Below are positions 1 through 7,898 of a stretch of DNA of 49,109 nucleotides, one piece after another. A model generated the notes under the pieces. The model was not told the DNA's origin. It was given only the letters and a program-made list of their open reading frames with translations, and made no database searches. The translations under genes and the position numbers were made by a program. Where the stretch lies: positions 1 through 49,109 of the forward strand of contig NZ_CAMPHN010000015.1 of assembly GCF_946885885.1 (NCBI RefSeq), given 5' to 3'. Origin of the DNA: an uncultured Pseudomonas sp. (GTDB lineage Bacteria; Pseudomonadota; Gammaproteobacteria; Pseudomonadales; Pseudomonadaceae). Each line of letters begins with the position of its first letter. Position 1 is the stretch's first letter.

Positions 1-619
1 TGGCCTCGACGCCGACGTCGGCGGTCAGTAGCCGGGTTTCGATCTCTTCGAGCAGGTCGTCGTCGATGGCCTTCTTGCCGAGGAACAGGCTGGCCATGCC
101 TTCGCCGATGCTCGCACTGGTTTTCGACAGGCCCTGCTTGAGGCGGTCGAAAAAGTTCGCGAACGATTCTTCGCTGCGTTGAGCCGGAATCTCGACCGGC
201 ACCTGCACCGGCGCTGTGGGCACCGGCGCAACCGGCGCAACCGGCTCGGGCTGCACGGGCAGATCGACATGCGCGTGCAGCACTTCGCGGCCGGCGTTGA
301 TGCGAAAGCGTGAAGGCCGCGGCGCAGGCGCGGCTTCGGCGACAGGCTCAACGGGTGCAGGCGCTGTAATCGTAGGCTCGGGGGTAACAGCGGCGGGCGC
401 TTGCGGCGCGGCGGCCTCGGGCGCAGCCGTTGCAGGCGCGCGGGGCTCGACAGCGGGCACCTCGACAGGCGTGACCGGTACGGCAGGCGCAGGCTCGGCG
501 CTGCCCGCTTGCGGCTTTTTACGCAGCCAGCCGAACAGGTCTTTCTTCTCGGCGGGCTTGTCGGCGGCGGACGCGGGGGCCGCGCTGGGGGTTTTCTTGT
601 CGTCGTTGGAACCTAACAT
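1..619 (-). CDS. ftsY: Signal recognition particle receptor FtsY, N-terminal part (runs off the window)
   Basis: FtsY is the membrane-associated SRP receptor GTPase that docks ribosome-nascent chain complexes at the translocon. Only the first 206 codons are here, reading leftward from ATG 619-617. The protein starts MLGSNDDKKTPSAAPAS and has the long acidic, Ala/Pro-rich A domain typical of Pseudomonas FtsY, with a basic WLRKKP patch early on. The start of the NG domain follows (FFDRLKQGLSKTSASIGEGM, then FLGKKAIDDDLLEEIETRLL). The GTPase motifs lie beyond the edge. It is divergent from the M16 protease operon. In other Pseudomonas it is followed by ftsE, ftsX and rpoH, which would lie to the left. 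The low-complexity A domain creates long false ORFs on the opposite strand. The family call rests on the NG-start sequence and on context. Confidence 0.93.
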   Translation of the reverse strand, partial: MLGSNDDKKTPSAAPASAADKPAEKKDLFGWLRKKPQAGSAEPAPAVPVTPVEVPAVEPRAPATAAPEAAAPQAPAAVTPEPTITAPAPVEPVAEAAPAPRPSRFRINAGREVLHAHVDLPVQPEPVAPVAPVPTAPVQVPVEIPAQRSEESFANFFDRLKQGLSKTSASIGEGMASLFLGKKAIDDDLLEEIETRLLTADVGVEA

Positions 620-839
620 GAAGAGGAACCTGGCATGGAGGCGGCTATCTCAAGGGTGCGAGGCGCCAGCAGGCGGGTCTAGACCGTTAACCGCGCAGCC
701 GAATAAAGCTGAAGAAACCGTGCAGTAACAGGTAGACGACTTACCAGACGTGGCCGCCAGTAAAACGGATGCGTATCCTAGCACCTCCGCGCCCGACGAC
801 GCTAAGATCACACGGGCCCGTCCGACAGGTCCACAATTG
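620..839. promoter_or_regulatory. Divergent intergenic region between ftsY and the M16 operon
   Basis: About 220 bases that must hold the promoters of both ftsY (leftward) and the protease operon (rightward). I see no convincing -35/-10 pair in either direction. An AGG at 826-828 is a weak ribosome binding site for the ATG at 840. Reading frames cross the region, but the signal peptide beginning at 840 shows where the protease starts. Confidence 0.4.
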
Positions 840-2195
840 ATGAAAACGATTGCCCAACGCGCCGCGGCCGTATTGCTCGCGTCTGCCTTTATGCCGCTGC
901 TGGCCTTGGCCGCAGCCCCTCAGCCGACCCACGAGTTCACCCTGGACAACGGCCTCAAGGTCATAGTCCGCGAAGATCACCGCGCCCCGGTGGTGGTGTC
1001 CCAGCTCTGGTACAAGGTCGGCTCCAGCTACGAATCGCCCGGCCAGACCGGCTTGTCCCATGCCCTCGAGCACATGATGTTCAAGGGCAGCCGCAAGCTC
1101 GGCCCCGGCGAAGCCTCGCGCATCCTGCGTGAACTCGGCGCCGAAGAGAACGCCTTTACCAGCGACGATTACACCGCCTATTACCAGGTATTGGCCCGCG
1201 ACCGCCTGGCCGTCGCCCTGGAGCTGGAAGCCGACCGCCTGGCCAGCCTCAAGCTGCCGGCCGAGGAGTTCGTCCGCGAGATCGAAGTGATCAAGGAAGA
1301 GCGCCGCCTGCGCACCGACGATAACCCGTCGAGCAAGGCCTTCGAACGCTTCAAAGCCATGGCCTATCCCGCCAGCGGTTACCACACGCCGACCATCGGC
1401 TGGATGGCGGACATCGAGCGCATGACCGTCGAGGACCTGCGCGCCTGGTACGAAGCCTGGTATGCGCCGAACAACGCCACCCTGGTGGTGGTCGGCGATG
1501 TCGGCGCCAGCGAAGTGAAGGTGCTGGCCGAGCGCTTTTTCGGCGATATCCCCAAGCGCGCGGTGCCGCCGGCGAAAATCCCACTGGAACTGGATGCCCC
1601 TGGCGAGCGGCGCATCACCCTGCACCTGCGGACCCAGTTGCCGAGCCTGATGATGGGCTTCAACGTGCCCGGCGTGGCCACCGCCGAGTCGCCGCGCCAA
1701 GTGCACGCCCTGCGCCTGATCGCCGCCCTGCTCGACGGCGGTTACAGCGCACGCCTGCCGACCCGCCTGGAGCGCGGCGAGGAACTGGTTGCCAGCGCTT
1801 CGGCCTGGTACAACGCCTACCAGCGCGGCGACAGCCTGTTCGTATTGTCCGCCACGCCCAACGTGCAAACCGGCAAAACCCTGGCGCAGGTCGAAGCCGG
1901 CCTGTGGCGCCAGTTGCAGGACTTGCAGCAAAACCCGCCATCCGCAGAAGAGCTCGCCAGGGTGCGCGCCCAGGTCATCGCCGAGCTGGTCTTCGATCGC
2001 GACTCGATCACCAGCCAGGCCACCGCCATCGGCCAACTGGAGACCGTCGGCCTGTCGTGGAAATTGATGGACCAGGAACTGGCCGATCTGGAGGTCGTCA
2101 CCCCGGCGGATATCCAAAGCGCGGCCAACAGCTTTTTTACCCGCGACCGCTTGAGCGTCGCCTACGTATTGCCCGAGGAGAAGGACGATGAATAA
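840..2195 (+). CDS. M16 family zinc metallopeptidase, catalytic subunit
   Basis: A 451-residue exported protein of the insulinase/processing-peptidase (M16) family. A signal peptide occupies about residues 1-26 (MKTIAQRAAAVLLASAFMPL, then Ala-rich). The inverted zinc motif HALEH is at 74-78 (His74, catalytic Glu77, His78), and the distal zinc ligand is one of the Glu pair at 153-154. An M16 C-terminal domain follows from about residue 190. The length fits a single half-barrel unit that pairs with a second subunit. I chose ATG 840 because it begins the signal peptide; an in-frame ATG at 750 adds 30 residues unlike any export signal. The stop overlaps the next gene by 8 bases, so the two are translationally coupled. 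The substrate is unknown; periplasmic peptide or protein turnover is inferred. Confidence 0.92.
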   Translation: MKTIAQRAAAVLLASAFMPLLALAAAPQPTHEFTLDNGLKVIVREDHRAPVVVSQLWYKVGSSYESPGQTGLSHALEHMMFKGSRKLGPGEASRILRELGAEENAFTSDDYTAYYQVLARDRLAVALELEADRLASLKLPAEEFVREIEVIKEERRLRTDDNPSSKAFERFKAMAYPASGYHTPTIGWMADIERMTVEDLRAWYEAWYAPNNATLVVVGDVGASEVKVLAERFFGDIPKRAVPPAKIPLELDAPGERRITLHLRTQLPSLMMGFNVPGVATAESPRQVHALRLIAALLDGGYSARLPTRLERGEELVASASAWYNAYQRGDSLFVLSATPNVQTGKTLAQVEAGLWRQLQDLQQNPPSAEELARVRAQVIAELVFDRDSITSQATAIGQLETVGLSWKLMDQELADLEVVTPADIQSAANSFFTRDRLSVAYVLPEEKDDE

Positions 2196-3675
2196 GGGCA
2201 ACGCCATGCGTTATGGCCTGCTCGGCCTGGTGATCGCGGCGCTGGTCGCGATGCTCGCGCTGACGCTCGACGAACCCGAGGTCGCCGCACCGTCGGCGGC
2301 TGCGCTGCCGGACGCAGCCACATCGATCGCCTCGCTCGCCGAACTCGGCGACCAGGCGCCGAGCCGGCGCGACCTGGATATCCAGACCTGGCGCACCGCC
2401 GAAGGCGCCGAAGTGCTGTTCGTCGAAGCGCGCGAGCTGCCGATGTTCGACCTGCGCCTGACCTTCGCCGCCGGCAGCAGCCAGGACGACGGCGTAGCCG
2501 GCCTGGCGATGCTGACCAACGCCATGCTCAACGAAGGCGTGCCGGGCAAGGACGTCGGCGCCATCGCCGCCGGTTTCGAAAGCCTGGGGGCGGAGTTCGG
2601 CAACGGCGCCTACCGCGACATGGCGGTGGCCAGCCTGCGCAGCCTCAGCGCGGCGGAGCAGCGCGAGCCCGCGCTGGCGCTGTTCAACCAGGTGCTCGGC
2701 CAGCCGACCTTTCCCGAAGACTCGCTGGCGCGGATCAAGAATCAGCTGCTGGCCGGTTTCGAGTATCAGAAGCAAAACCCGGGCAAATTGGCCAGCCTCG
2801 AGCTGTTCGAACGCCTCTACGGCGGCCACCCCTATGGCCACCCGAGCGACGGCAGCGCCGAATCGATCCCGCAGATCGGCCGCGAGCAGTTGCAGGCGTT
2901 CCACGCCAAAGCCTATGCCGCCGGCAACGCGGTGATCGCCCTGGTCGGCGACCTCTCCCGCGACGAAGCCGAAGCCCTCGCCGCGCAAGTATCCGCCGCC
3001 CTGCCACGCGGCCCGGCGCTACCGAAGATCGGCGAGCCGCAAACCCCGGAAGCCGGTCTCAGCCATATCGAGTTTCCGTCCAACCAGACCCACCTGATGA
3101 TCGCCCAGCTGGGTATCGAGCGCAGCGACCCGGACTATGCCGCGCTCTACCTGGGTAACCAGGTCTTCGGCGGCGGCGGTTTCGGCACCCGTCTGATGAC
3201 CGAGGTCCGCGAAAAACGCGGCCTGACCTATGGCGTCTACTCCGGCCTCAGCGCCATGCAGGCGCGCGGGCCATTTATGATCAACCTGCAAACCCGCGCC
3301 GAGCTCAGCGCCGGCACCCTGCAATTGATCAAGGACCTGATGCGCGATTACCTGGCCAACGGCCCGACCGAGCAGGAGCTGGAGGACGCCAAGCGCGAAC
3401 TGGCCGGCAGCTTCCCGCTGTCCACCGCGAGCAACGCCGATATCGTCGGCCAACTCGGCTCCATCGGCTTCTACGATCTGCCGTTGAGCTACCTGGAAGA
3501 TTTTATGCGCGAGGTGCAGGCACTCAGCACCGAGCAGGTGAAAGCGGCGATGGCCGAGCACCTCGATGTCGACGGGCTGGTGATCGTCAGCGCCGGCCCC
3601 ACGGTCGAACAGAAAGAGCTACCGCCACCCAGCGACGCACCCGTCGAACTGCCCTCGGGCGTACCGGAGCACTGA
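2188..3675 (+). CDS. M16 family peptidase-like protein, non-catalytic partner
   Basis: 495 residues, membrane-anchored or exported: an N-terminal hydrophobic segment (YGLLGLVIAALVAMLAL) is followed by an Ala-rich linker. The M16 fold is recognisable (FAAGSSQDDGVAGLAMLTNA), but the HxxEH zinc motif is absent. The C-terminal half keeps the glycine-rich GGGFGTRLMTEVREKRGLTY block near residues 329-348, which in this family carries the substrate-contacting Arg and Tyr. This matches the known arrangement in which one M16 subunit holds the zinc site and the other the Arg/Tyr pair. GAGGAGAAGG at 2175-2184 is a strong ribosome binding site for ATG 2188. The gene overlaps its upstream partner and, by TGATG, rsmD downstream. 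Heterodimer formation is inferred from the family and the coupling. Confidence 0.9.
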   Translation: MNKGNAMRYGLLGLVIAALVAMLALTLDEPEVAAPSAAALPDAATSIASLAELGDQAPSRRDLDIQTWRTAEGAEVLFVEARELPMFDLRLTFAAGSSQDDGVAGLAMLTNAMLNEGVPGKDVGAIAAGFESLGAEFGNGAYRDMAVASLRSLSAAEQREPALALFNQVLGQPTFPEDSLARIKNQLLAGFEYQKQNPGKLASLELFERLYGGHPYGHPSDGSAESIPQIGREQLQAFHAKAYAAGNAVIALVGDLSRDEAEALAAQVSAALPRGPALPKIGEPQTPEAGLSHIEFPSNQTHLMIAQLGIERSDPDYAALYLGNQVFGGGGFGTRLMTEVREKRGLTYGVYSGLSAMQARGPFMINLQTRAELSAGTLQLIKDLMRDYLANGPTEQELEDAKRELAGSFPLSTASNADIVGQLGSIGFYDLPLSYLEDFMREVQALSTEQVKAAMAEHLDVDGLVIVSAGPTVEQKELPPPSDAPVELPSGVPEH

Positions 3676-4274
3676 TGCGCAAACCCAGCAAAGCGGCACC
3701 CTCCCACGGCGGCGACGGCCGGCTGCGGATCATCGGCGGGCAATGGCGTTCGCGTCAGTTCGACTTCCCCATGGCCGCCGGCTTGCGCCCGACGCCGAAC
3801 CGCGTGCGCGAAACGCTGTTCAACTGGCTGGCGCCCTACGTCGAAGGCGCCAAGGTGCTCGACGCCTTCGCCGGCAGCGGCGCGCTGTTCCTCGAAGCCC
3901 TGTCGCGCGGGGCCGGCAACGCCCTGGCACTGGACCTCAACCCCGCCGCCGTCGCCAGCCTGCGCAGCCACCTGGCAACCTTGGCCTGCGACAACGGCAA
4001 GCTGATTCAGAGCGATGCCATCGCCTACCTGAGCAGCCAGCCGGCCAGCCCCTTCGACCTGGTGTTTCTCGACCCGCCGTTCAGCCAGAACCTGCTGCTG
4101 CCCGCCTGTAACCTGCTGGAAGAAAAGGGCTGGCTCGCCACCGACGCCTGGGTGTATACCGAAAGCGAAAACCCACCCTCCAGCCTCGGCATGCCGGGCA
4201 ACTGGCGCCTGCACCGCGAGCAGAAAGCCGGCCAGGTGTATTACGCGTTGTGGCAGCGTTCAGCAGCGGCGTAG
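3675..4274 (+). CDS. rsmD: 16S rRNA (guanine(966)-N(2))-methyltransferase
   Basis: RsmD methylates N2 of G966 in 16S rRNA within the 30S subunit, using S-adenosylmethionine. The 199-residue length is typical. The N-terminus has the family signature LRIIGGQWRSRQFDFP and RPTPNRVRETLFNWL. The SAM-binding motif VLDAFAGSGALFLEALSRGA is near residues 61-80, and the catalytic N6/N2 motif LDPPF near 132-136. The start shares its A with the TGA of the upstream gene (TGATG at 3673-3677), so it is the third gene of a coupled operon. In P. aeruginosa the same three genes sit beside ftsY. Confidence 0.95.
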   Translation: MRKPSKAAPSHGGDGRLRIIGGQWRSRQFDFPMAAGLRPTPNRVRETLFNWLAPYVEGAKVLDAFAGSGALFLEALSRGAGNALALDLNPAAVASLRSHLATLACDNGKLIQSDAIAYLSSQPASPFDLVFLDPPFSQNLLLPACNLLEEKGWLATDAWVYTESENPPSSLGMPGNWRLHREQKAGQVYYALWQRSAAA

Positions 4275-4289
4275 GGCGTCTATCAGAAG

Positions 4290-4321
4290 GGTGGGTTAGC
4301 CGCGTAGCGGGGTAACCCACC
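4290..4321. repeat. Short palindrome, GGTGGGTTA / TAACCCACC
   Basis: Two 9-base arms (4290-4298 and 4313-4321) are perfect reverse complements around a 14-base loop. The arms match the core of the longer GTAGGGYGGGTTA elements elsewhere in the window. The hairpin lies just after rsmD and could end its transcript, but there is no T-run. Confidence 0.7.
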
Positions 4322-4412
4322 AACAACTAACAGCACCAGTCCACCTACGCTTTAGCCCGCGCGCCGGTTACTATCCTTACCTGCTCTCTCGGCACGGAAG
4401 GCAAGGCCGCCC

Positions 4413-4622
4413 ATGACGCCACAGCCCAACCAGAACCCCATCACCCATTCCCTGCAACAGGCCGAAGCCCTGCGCCAATTCACCCTGAAAAAAGCCTTCT
4501 CCGGCCAGTCGGTGGCGCAAGACTCCAATGACGAACCGGCCAGTGTGCTGCTGGAGCGTATCCGCGCCGAGCGTGCCGCCCAGCCCAAGGCGCGTGGGCG
4601 CAGGGCCAAGGCGTCGGCATGA
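4413..4622 (+). pseudogene. Remnant of type I restriction specificity subunit (HsdS), C-terminal end
   Basis: A 69-codon ORF whose sequence matches the very end of HsdS proteins: LKKAFSGQSVAQDSNDEPAS followed by VLLERIRAERAA and a basic tail. In HsdS this is the last conserved helix and tail after the second target-recognition domain. A full HsdS has about 400-450 residues, so over 80 percent of the gene is missing. The stop overlaps the start of the next ORF by ATGA (4619-4622), as in intact operons. It may still be translated, but it cannot give DNA specificity on its own. The identification rests on remembered family sequence. Confidence 0.75.
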
Positions 4623-5518
4623 GCCTGCTGACCGGGCGGTGGCCGCGAAATGCTCTTGTAGGAGCGGGCTTGCCCGCGATCAGCCTGCTGGGCGTGGTAC
4701 CGCACCACCGCACCGACGCCATTCTGCGGGTGCACAACCTCGACCGTTACGATGACCGCGACGATATCCGCACCAACCTGCTGGAAAGCTATGACCGGCT
4801 GATGGCCTTCGTCGGCAAGCACATCGCCGATCCCTTCTATCTCGAAAGCGATCAGCGCGTCAGCCTGCGCGAGCGGATCTTCCGCGAGGTGGTGGCCAAC
4901 CTGCTGATCCACCGCGAATACCTCAACCCGTTCCCGGCCAAGCTGATCATCCAGCGCGACCGGGTGACCACGGAGAACAGCAACAACCCGCACGGCATGG
5001 GCCTGCTGCGCCCGGACGACTTCGCCCCCTCGCCAAAGAACCCCGCCATCGCCCGGGTGTTCCGCGAAATGCAGTGGGCCGAGGAACTGGGCTCCGGCGT
5101 GCGCAACCTGTTCAAGTACGCCCGCGCCTTTGGCGGCCAGGACCCGATACTCAGCGAGGAGTCGATCTTCCGGGTGACGGTGATGTTGCCTCAGCTCTCA
5201 GGGGTGAGCGCTACCTTGCCCGCACTGAAGTTGGAAGCGACCTTGATACAGCCAGAGTCACAGCCAGGGTCGCAGCCAGAGTCATTGCAGCAGCGGGCCC
5301 TGCGTCGCCTGCAGGCTGGCGCCCAAAGCAAGGCGGCACTGTCTCACGCGCTCGGCCAGCGCAGCGTCTCCGGACCGCTCAACCAGGTAGTGCGCCAACG
5401 CCTGGCCGCCGGTCTGATCGAATACACCCTGCCGGACAAACCCAATAGTCGGCTGCAAAAATATCGCCTGACCCCAGCCGGGCAGGCCCATCTGAATCAG
5501 CAGGCCTCTTCGTTATGA
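4619..5518 (+). pseudogene. Truncated COG2865-type (AlbA_2 / Schlafen-like) regulator, C-terminal two-thirds
   Basis: A 299-codon ORF. From about residue 31 it matches the C-terminal part of putative ATP-dependent DNA-binding regulators often encoded with type I R-M genes: LRVHNLDRYDDRDDIRTNLL, REVVANLLIHREY, then ENSNNPHG and EELGSGVRNLFKYARAFGG. A winged-helix segment ends the protein (KAALSHALGQRSVSGPLNQV to about residue 285). The N-terminal AlbA_2 nucleic-acid binding domain is gone. In its place is a short stretch containing a translated REP sequence (LVGAGLPAI). Relatives are about 450-500 residues long, so I call it a decayed gene. It overlaps the hsdS remnant and the next ORF by ATGA at both ends. 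A new function for the truncated protein cannot be excluded. Confidence 0.75.
4657..4680 (+). repeat. Pseudomonas REP sequence, in frame inside the COG2865 remnant
   Basis: TGTAGGAGCGGGCTTGCCCG and the following bases match the common Pseudomonas REP unit, with GCGGGC/GCCCGC as the stem. It is read in frame as LVGAGLPAI, at the junction where homology to the regulator resumes after the missing N-terminal domain. Confidence 0.85.
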
Positions 5519-5625
5519 GCCCCGTGCCCCATGCCATCGCCTCCAAGGTCTGGAGCCTCTGTGCCACCCTGCGCGAGGCCGGGCTGGCCAGCTTCCGTGA
5601 GATGCTGGCAGGGCTTGGGCGCTAA
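5515..5625 (+). pseudogene. Possible remnant of HsdM N-terminus (type I methyltransferase subunit)
   Basis: A 36-codon ORF starting at the ATGA overlap with the preceding stop (5515-5518). Its first half, AIASKVWSLCATLREAG, resembles the start of HsdM proteins, which typically read I-x-x-K-[LV]-W-x-[LF]-C-x-x-L-R-[DE]-x-G. The second half (LASFREMLAGLGR) does not follow HsdM and is probably a deletion junction. It ends 2 bases before the hydrolase start, so it may now act only as an upstream coupled ORF. The match covers about 17 residues and is tentative. Confidence 0.45.
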
Positions 5626-5627
5626 GC

Positions 5628-6617
5628 ATGAACCCGACCTTCAAACCCGCCTGGTGGCTACCCGGCCCGCATCTGCAAACGCTGTGGAACCCGATGTGCC
5701 GCAAACCGCCGGCGCTGCAACGCCAGCGGGAGCGGTTATGGCTGGAGGATGGGGATTTTCTCGACCTCGACTGGTACGGCCCGCATGAGGCGACGGCGCC
5801 CCTGGTGCTGGTGCTGCACGGCCTGACCGGCTCGTCCAACTCGCTCTACGCATTGGGTTTGCAGCAGACATTGGCCGCCCAGGGCTGGGCCAGCGCGGCG
5901 CTGAACTGGCGCGGTTGCTCGGGCGAACCCAACCTGCTGCCGCGCGGCTACCACTCCGGAGCCAGCGAGGACCTGGCTGAGACCGTGCGTCACCTGCGCG
6001 CGCAACGGCCGATGGCGCCGCTGTATGCCGTGGGCTACTCCCTGGGCGGTAATGTGCTGCTCAAATACCTCGGCGAAAGCGGCGCGGACAGCCAACTGCA
6101 GGGCGCGGTGGCGGTGTCGGTGCCGTTCCGCCTGGACCAGTGCGCCGACCGTATCGGCCTGGGTTTCTCGCGGATTTACCAGGCGCATTTCATGCGCGCG
6201 ATGATCGCCTACGTGAAGGACAAGCAACGCTTGTTCAGCCATCAGGGCCAGGCCGATCGCCTGTCGATCCTGGAGAAACTCGGGCCGCTGGATGGTATGC
6301 GCACGTTCTGGGAGTTCGACGGCCGCATCACCGCGCCGCTGCACGGCTATGCCGATGCCCAGGATTACTACAAGCGCGCCTCCAGCCGCTACTTCCTAGG
6401 CCGGATCGAGACCCCGACCCTGATCGTCCAGGCCGCCGACGATCCCTTCGTGTTCAGCCACAGCGTGCCGGATGCCAGCGAGCTGTCGGCGAGCACCGAA
6501 ATGGAATTGCACGATCATGGTGGCCATGTCGGTTTCGTCGCAGGCTCGCCGCGCCGCCCCGTCTACTACCTCGAACAGCGCATCCCGCAGTGGCTGGCGG
6601 CGCGGGCGAATGGCTAA
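5628..6617 (+). CDS. YheT-like alpha/beta hydrolase
   Basis: 329 residues of the AB-hydrolase family related to E. coli YheT and eukaryotic ABHD1/3 proteins. The N-terminal signature is WWLPGPHLQTLWNPM. The oxyanion region follows (LVLVLHGLTGSSNSLYALGL), the nucleophile elbow is GYSLGGNVLLKYLGE (Ser near residue 140), and the catalytic His lies in DHGGHVGFVAG near the end. An acid is likely in the QAADDPF segment. It is cytoplasmic, with no signal peptide. The substrate is not established; esterase or lipid-related activity is inferred from the fold. It starts 2 bases after the hsdM-like remnant. In P. aeruginosa the same gene lies between rsmD and the laoR cluster, so the R-M scar is an insertion in an otherwise conserved order. 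Confidence 0.88.
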   Translation: MNPTFKPAWWLPGPHLQTLWNPMCRKPPALQRQRERLWLEDGDFLDLDWYGPHEATAPLVLVLHGLTGSSNSLYALGLQQTLAAQGWASAALNWRGCSGEPNLLPRGYHSGASEDLAETVRHLRAQRPMAPLYAVGYSLGGNVLLKYLGESGADSQLQGAVAVSVPFRLDQCADRIGLGFSRIYQAHFMRAMIAYVKDKQRLFSHQGQADRLSILEKLGPLDGMRTFWEFDGRITAPLHGYADAQDYYKRASSRYFLGRIETPTLIVQAADDPFVFSHSVPDASELSASTEMELHDHGGHVGFVAGSPRRPVYYLEQRIPQWLAARANG

Positions 6618-6651
6618 CAACCCACCGTTCGGGTCAAGTGTTGAGCTTCGC

Positions 6652-6792
6652 GTAGGGCGGGTTAGGCGCATGGTGCAAATCGGCCGTAACCCGCCAAAGG
6701 GGGCAACCCTGATTCCGCTCGGCGGGTTACGCGGCGCACAGAAACCGCGGCGCCTGCCGGACTTGGTATCAGGCGCCACTAACCCGCCCTAC
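6652..6792. repeat. Palindromic intergenic element, GTAGGGCGGGTTA family, copy 1
   Basis: Perfect 13-base terminal inverted repeats GTAGGGCGGGTTA (6652-6664) and TAACCCGCCCTAC (6780-6792). A nested pair lies inside (GTAACCCGCC at 6686-6695, GGCGGGTTAC at 6721-6730), so the 141 bases can fold into a cruciform or double hairpin. It fills the gap between the convergent hydrolase and laoR and may serve as a bidirectional terminator. Confidence 0.85.
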
Positions 6793-6834
6793 ATGACTAC
6801 TATGGCGATGCCCCCACCATGTTAGGCCTGGGGT

Positions 6835-7494
6835 TCAAATCACCTGTTCCAGCGGCACATGCAGCTTGCGGTAGAGCGCCTCTACCGCGTCCCGCGCCTC
6901 TGGCGCGATATAACCGCCTTCCAGCGCCAAGACCTGATAGATGCCGCGGCGCAGCATCTCCTCGCTGAGGTCGCCCGGGTTGCTGCGCGCGGTGCAGAGA
7001 AAGCGTACCCAGGAGGTCATGATGATCCAGGCGTTAAGGGTCAAGGCCTCGATCTGCGCGGGGTCCATCAGCAGGATGCCGGCGTCGACGAAGCCTTGGT
7101 AAATATCCCGGGCGCCCACCAGGCAGCGTTTGGCGAATAGCCGGTAGCGCTCGGCCAACGCCGGGTCGCTGTCGAGCAGGTGTTCCAGGTCGCGGTGCAG
7201 GAAGCGGTAATGCCACATCGCCGCCAGCACGGCCTCCAGATAGAAGGTCTTGTCGTCGATGGTCAGCGCACGGGCTCCGGGCCGGCGCAAGAACGCATCG
7301 ACCTGGGCTTCGTATTGGCAGAACAGCTCGGCGATGATCGCCTGCTTGTTGCGGAAGTGATAGTACAGATTGCCCGGGGAAATCCCCAAGTGCGCGGCGA
7401 TGTGATTGGTACTGACCGCGCGCTCGCCCTGGGCGTTGAACAGCTCCAGGCTGGCCCGGACGATACGTTCGCGGGTTTTCGGTGGAATGGCCAT
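6835..7494 (-). CDS. laoR: TetR family repressor of long-chain alcohol oxidation
   Basis: 219 residues starting MAIPPKTRERIVRASLELF. The TetR helix-turn-helix is clear (AAHLGISPGNLYYHF, then RNKQAIIAELF), followed by an all-helical ligand domain of usual length. I chose ATG 7494; an upstream in-frame ATG at 7548 would begin inside a mobile repeat. The gene is divergent from laoC-laoB-laoA, the context in which LaoR represses oxidation of long-chain alcohols in P. aeruginosa (established for that species; assigned here by position and family). A perfect 18-base palindrome in the laoC promoter is the likely operator. A miniature element begins 18 bases upstream of the start, so its original promoter has been displaced. 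No strong ribosome binding site is visible. Confidence 0.82.
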   Translation of the reverse strand: MAIPPKTRERIVRASLELFNAQGERAVSTNHIAAHLGISPGNLYYHFRNKQAIIAELFCQYEAQVDAFLRRPGARALTIDDKTFYLEAVLAAMWHYRFLHRDLEHLLDSDPALAERYRLFAKRCLVGARDIYQGFVDAGILLMDPAQIEALTLNAWIIMTSWVRFLCTARSNPGDLSEEMLRRGIYQVLALEGGYIAPEARDAVEALYRKLHVPLEQVI

Positions 7495-7511
7495 AACGCT
7501 CGATCTCGACT

Positions 7512-7832
7512 CTAACAGGCTGTTGAAAAACGTAGACGAGGCAGGCAAGACAATACCGATGGCGGCCCCGCAAAAACAGGCGAGAAACGTAGCGCGGCGA
7601 AGTAACAGCCAACGGCTGACCCGTAGGGTGAGCGTAGCGAATCAAGCGGACTGGGCTCGCACGCGAGTTCACGCGCTGTAAATGAGCATTACTCGCTCCG
7701 CTCGCCTTACGGGCCGCGCTGAAGCGCGTTAGCCGCAAGCGGCTTCCGACCGGGCTGGCGCTCCAGCCTGTTTTAACGCCCCTCTCTTTTATTAAGAGGG
7801 CCAACGCAGGTAGTTTTTCAACGGCCTGCTAA
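7512..7832. mobile_element. Miniature inverted-repeat element A (IS5-like target duplication CTAA)
   Basis: The core spans 7516-7828. Its ends CAGGCTGTTGAAAAAC and GTTTTTCAACGGCCTG are imperfect inverted repeats, and it is flanked on both sides by the direct repeat CTAA (7512-7515 and 7829-7832). The 4-base YTAR duplication is typical of IS5-group transposition. No transposase ORF is inside. The left portion, to the AAATGAGCATT block, matches element C read in reverse complement. Confidence 0.88.
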
Positions 7833-7898
7833 GCCCGGCAAAGGTACAGGGTCGGGCGCCTGAAGTGCTAGCCGACAGACCGTTGGTTCTCTTGTGAT

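Noticed and set aside
741..2207. A 488-codon minus-strand frame opposite the first M16 gene
   Set aside because: It is the mirror of the plus-strand gene in GC-rich sequence; it has no domain, and the plus strand has a signal peptide and HxxEH.
6472..6825. A 117-codon plus-strand frame over the end of the hydrolase gene and the repeat
   Set aside because: It is out of frame with the hydrolase and ends in repeat sequence.
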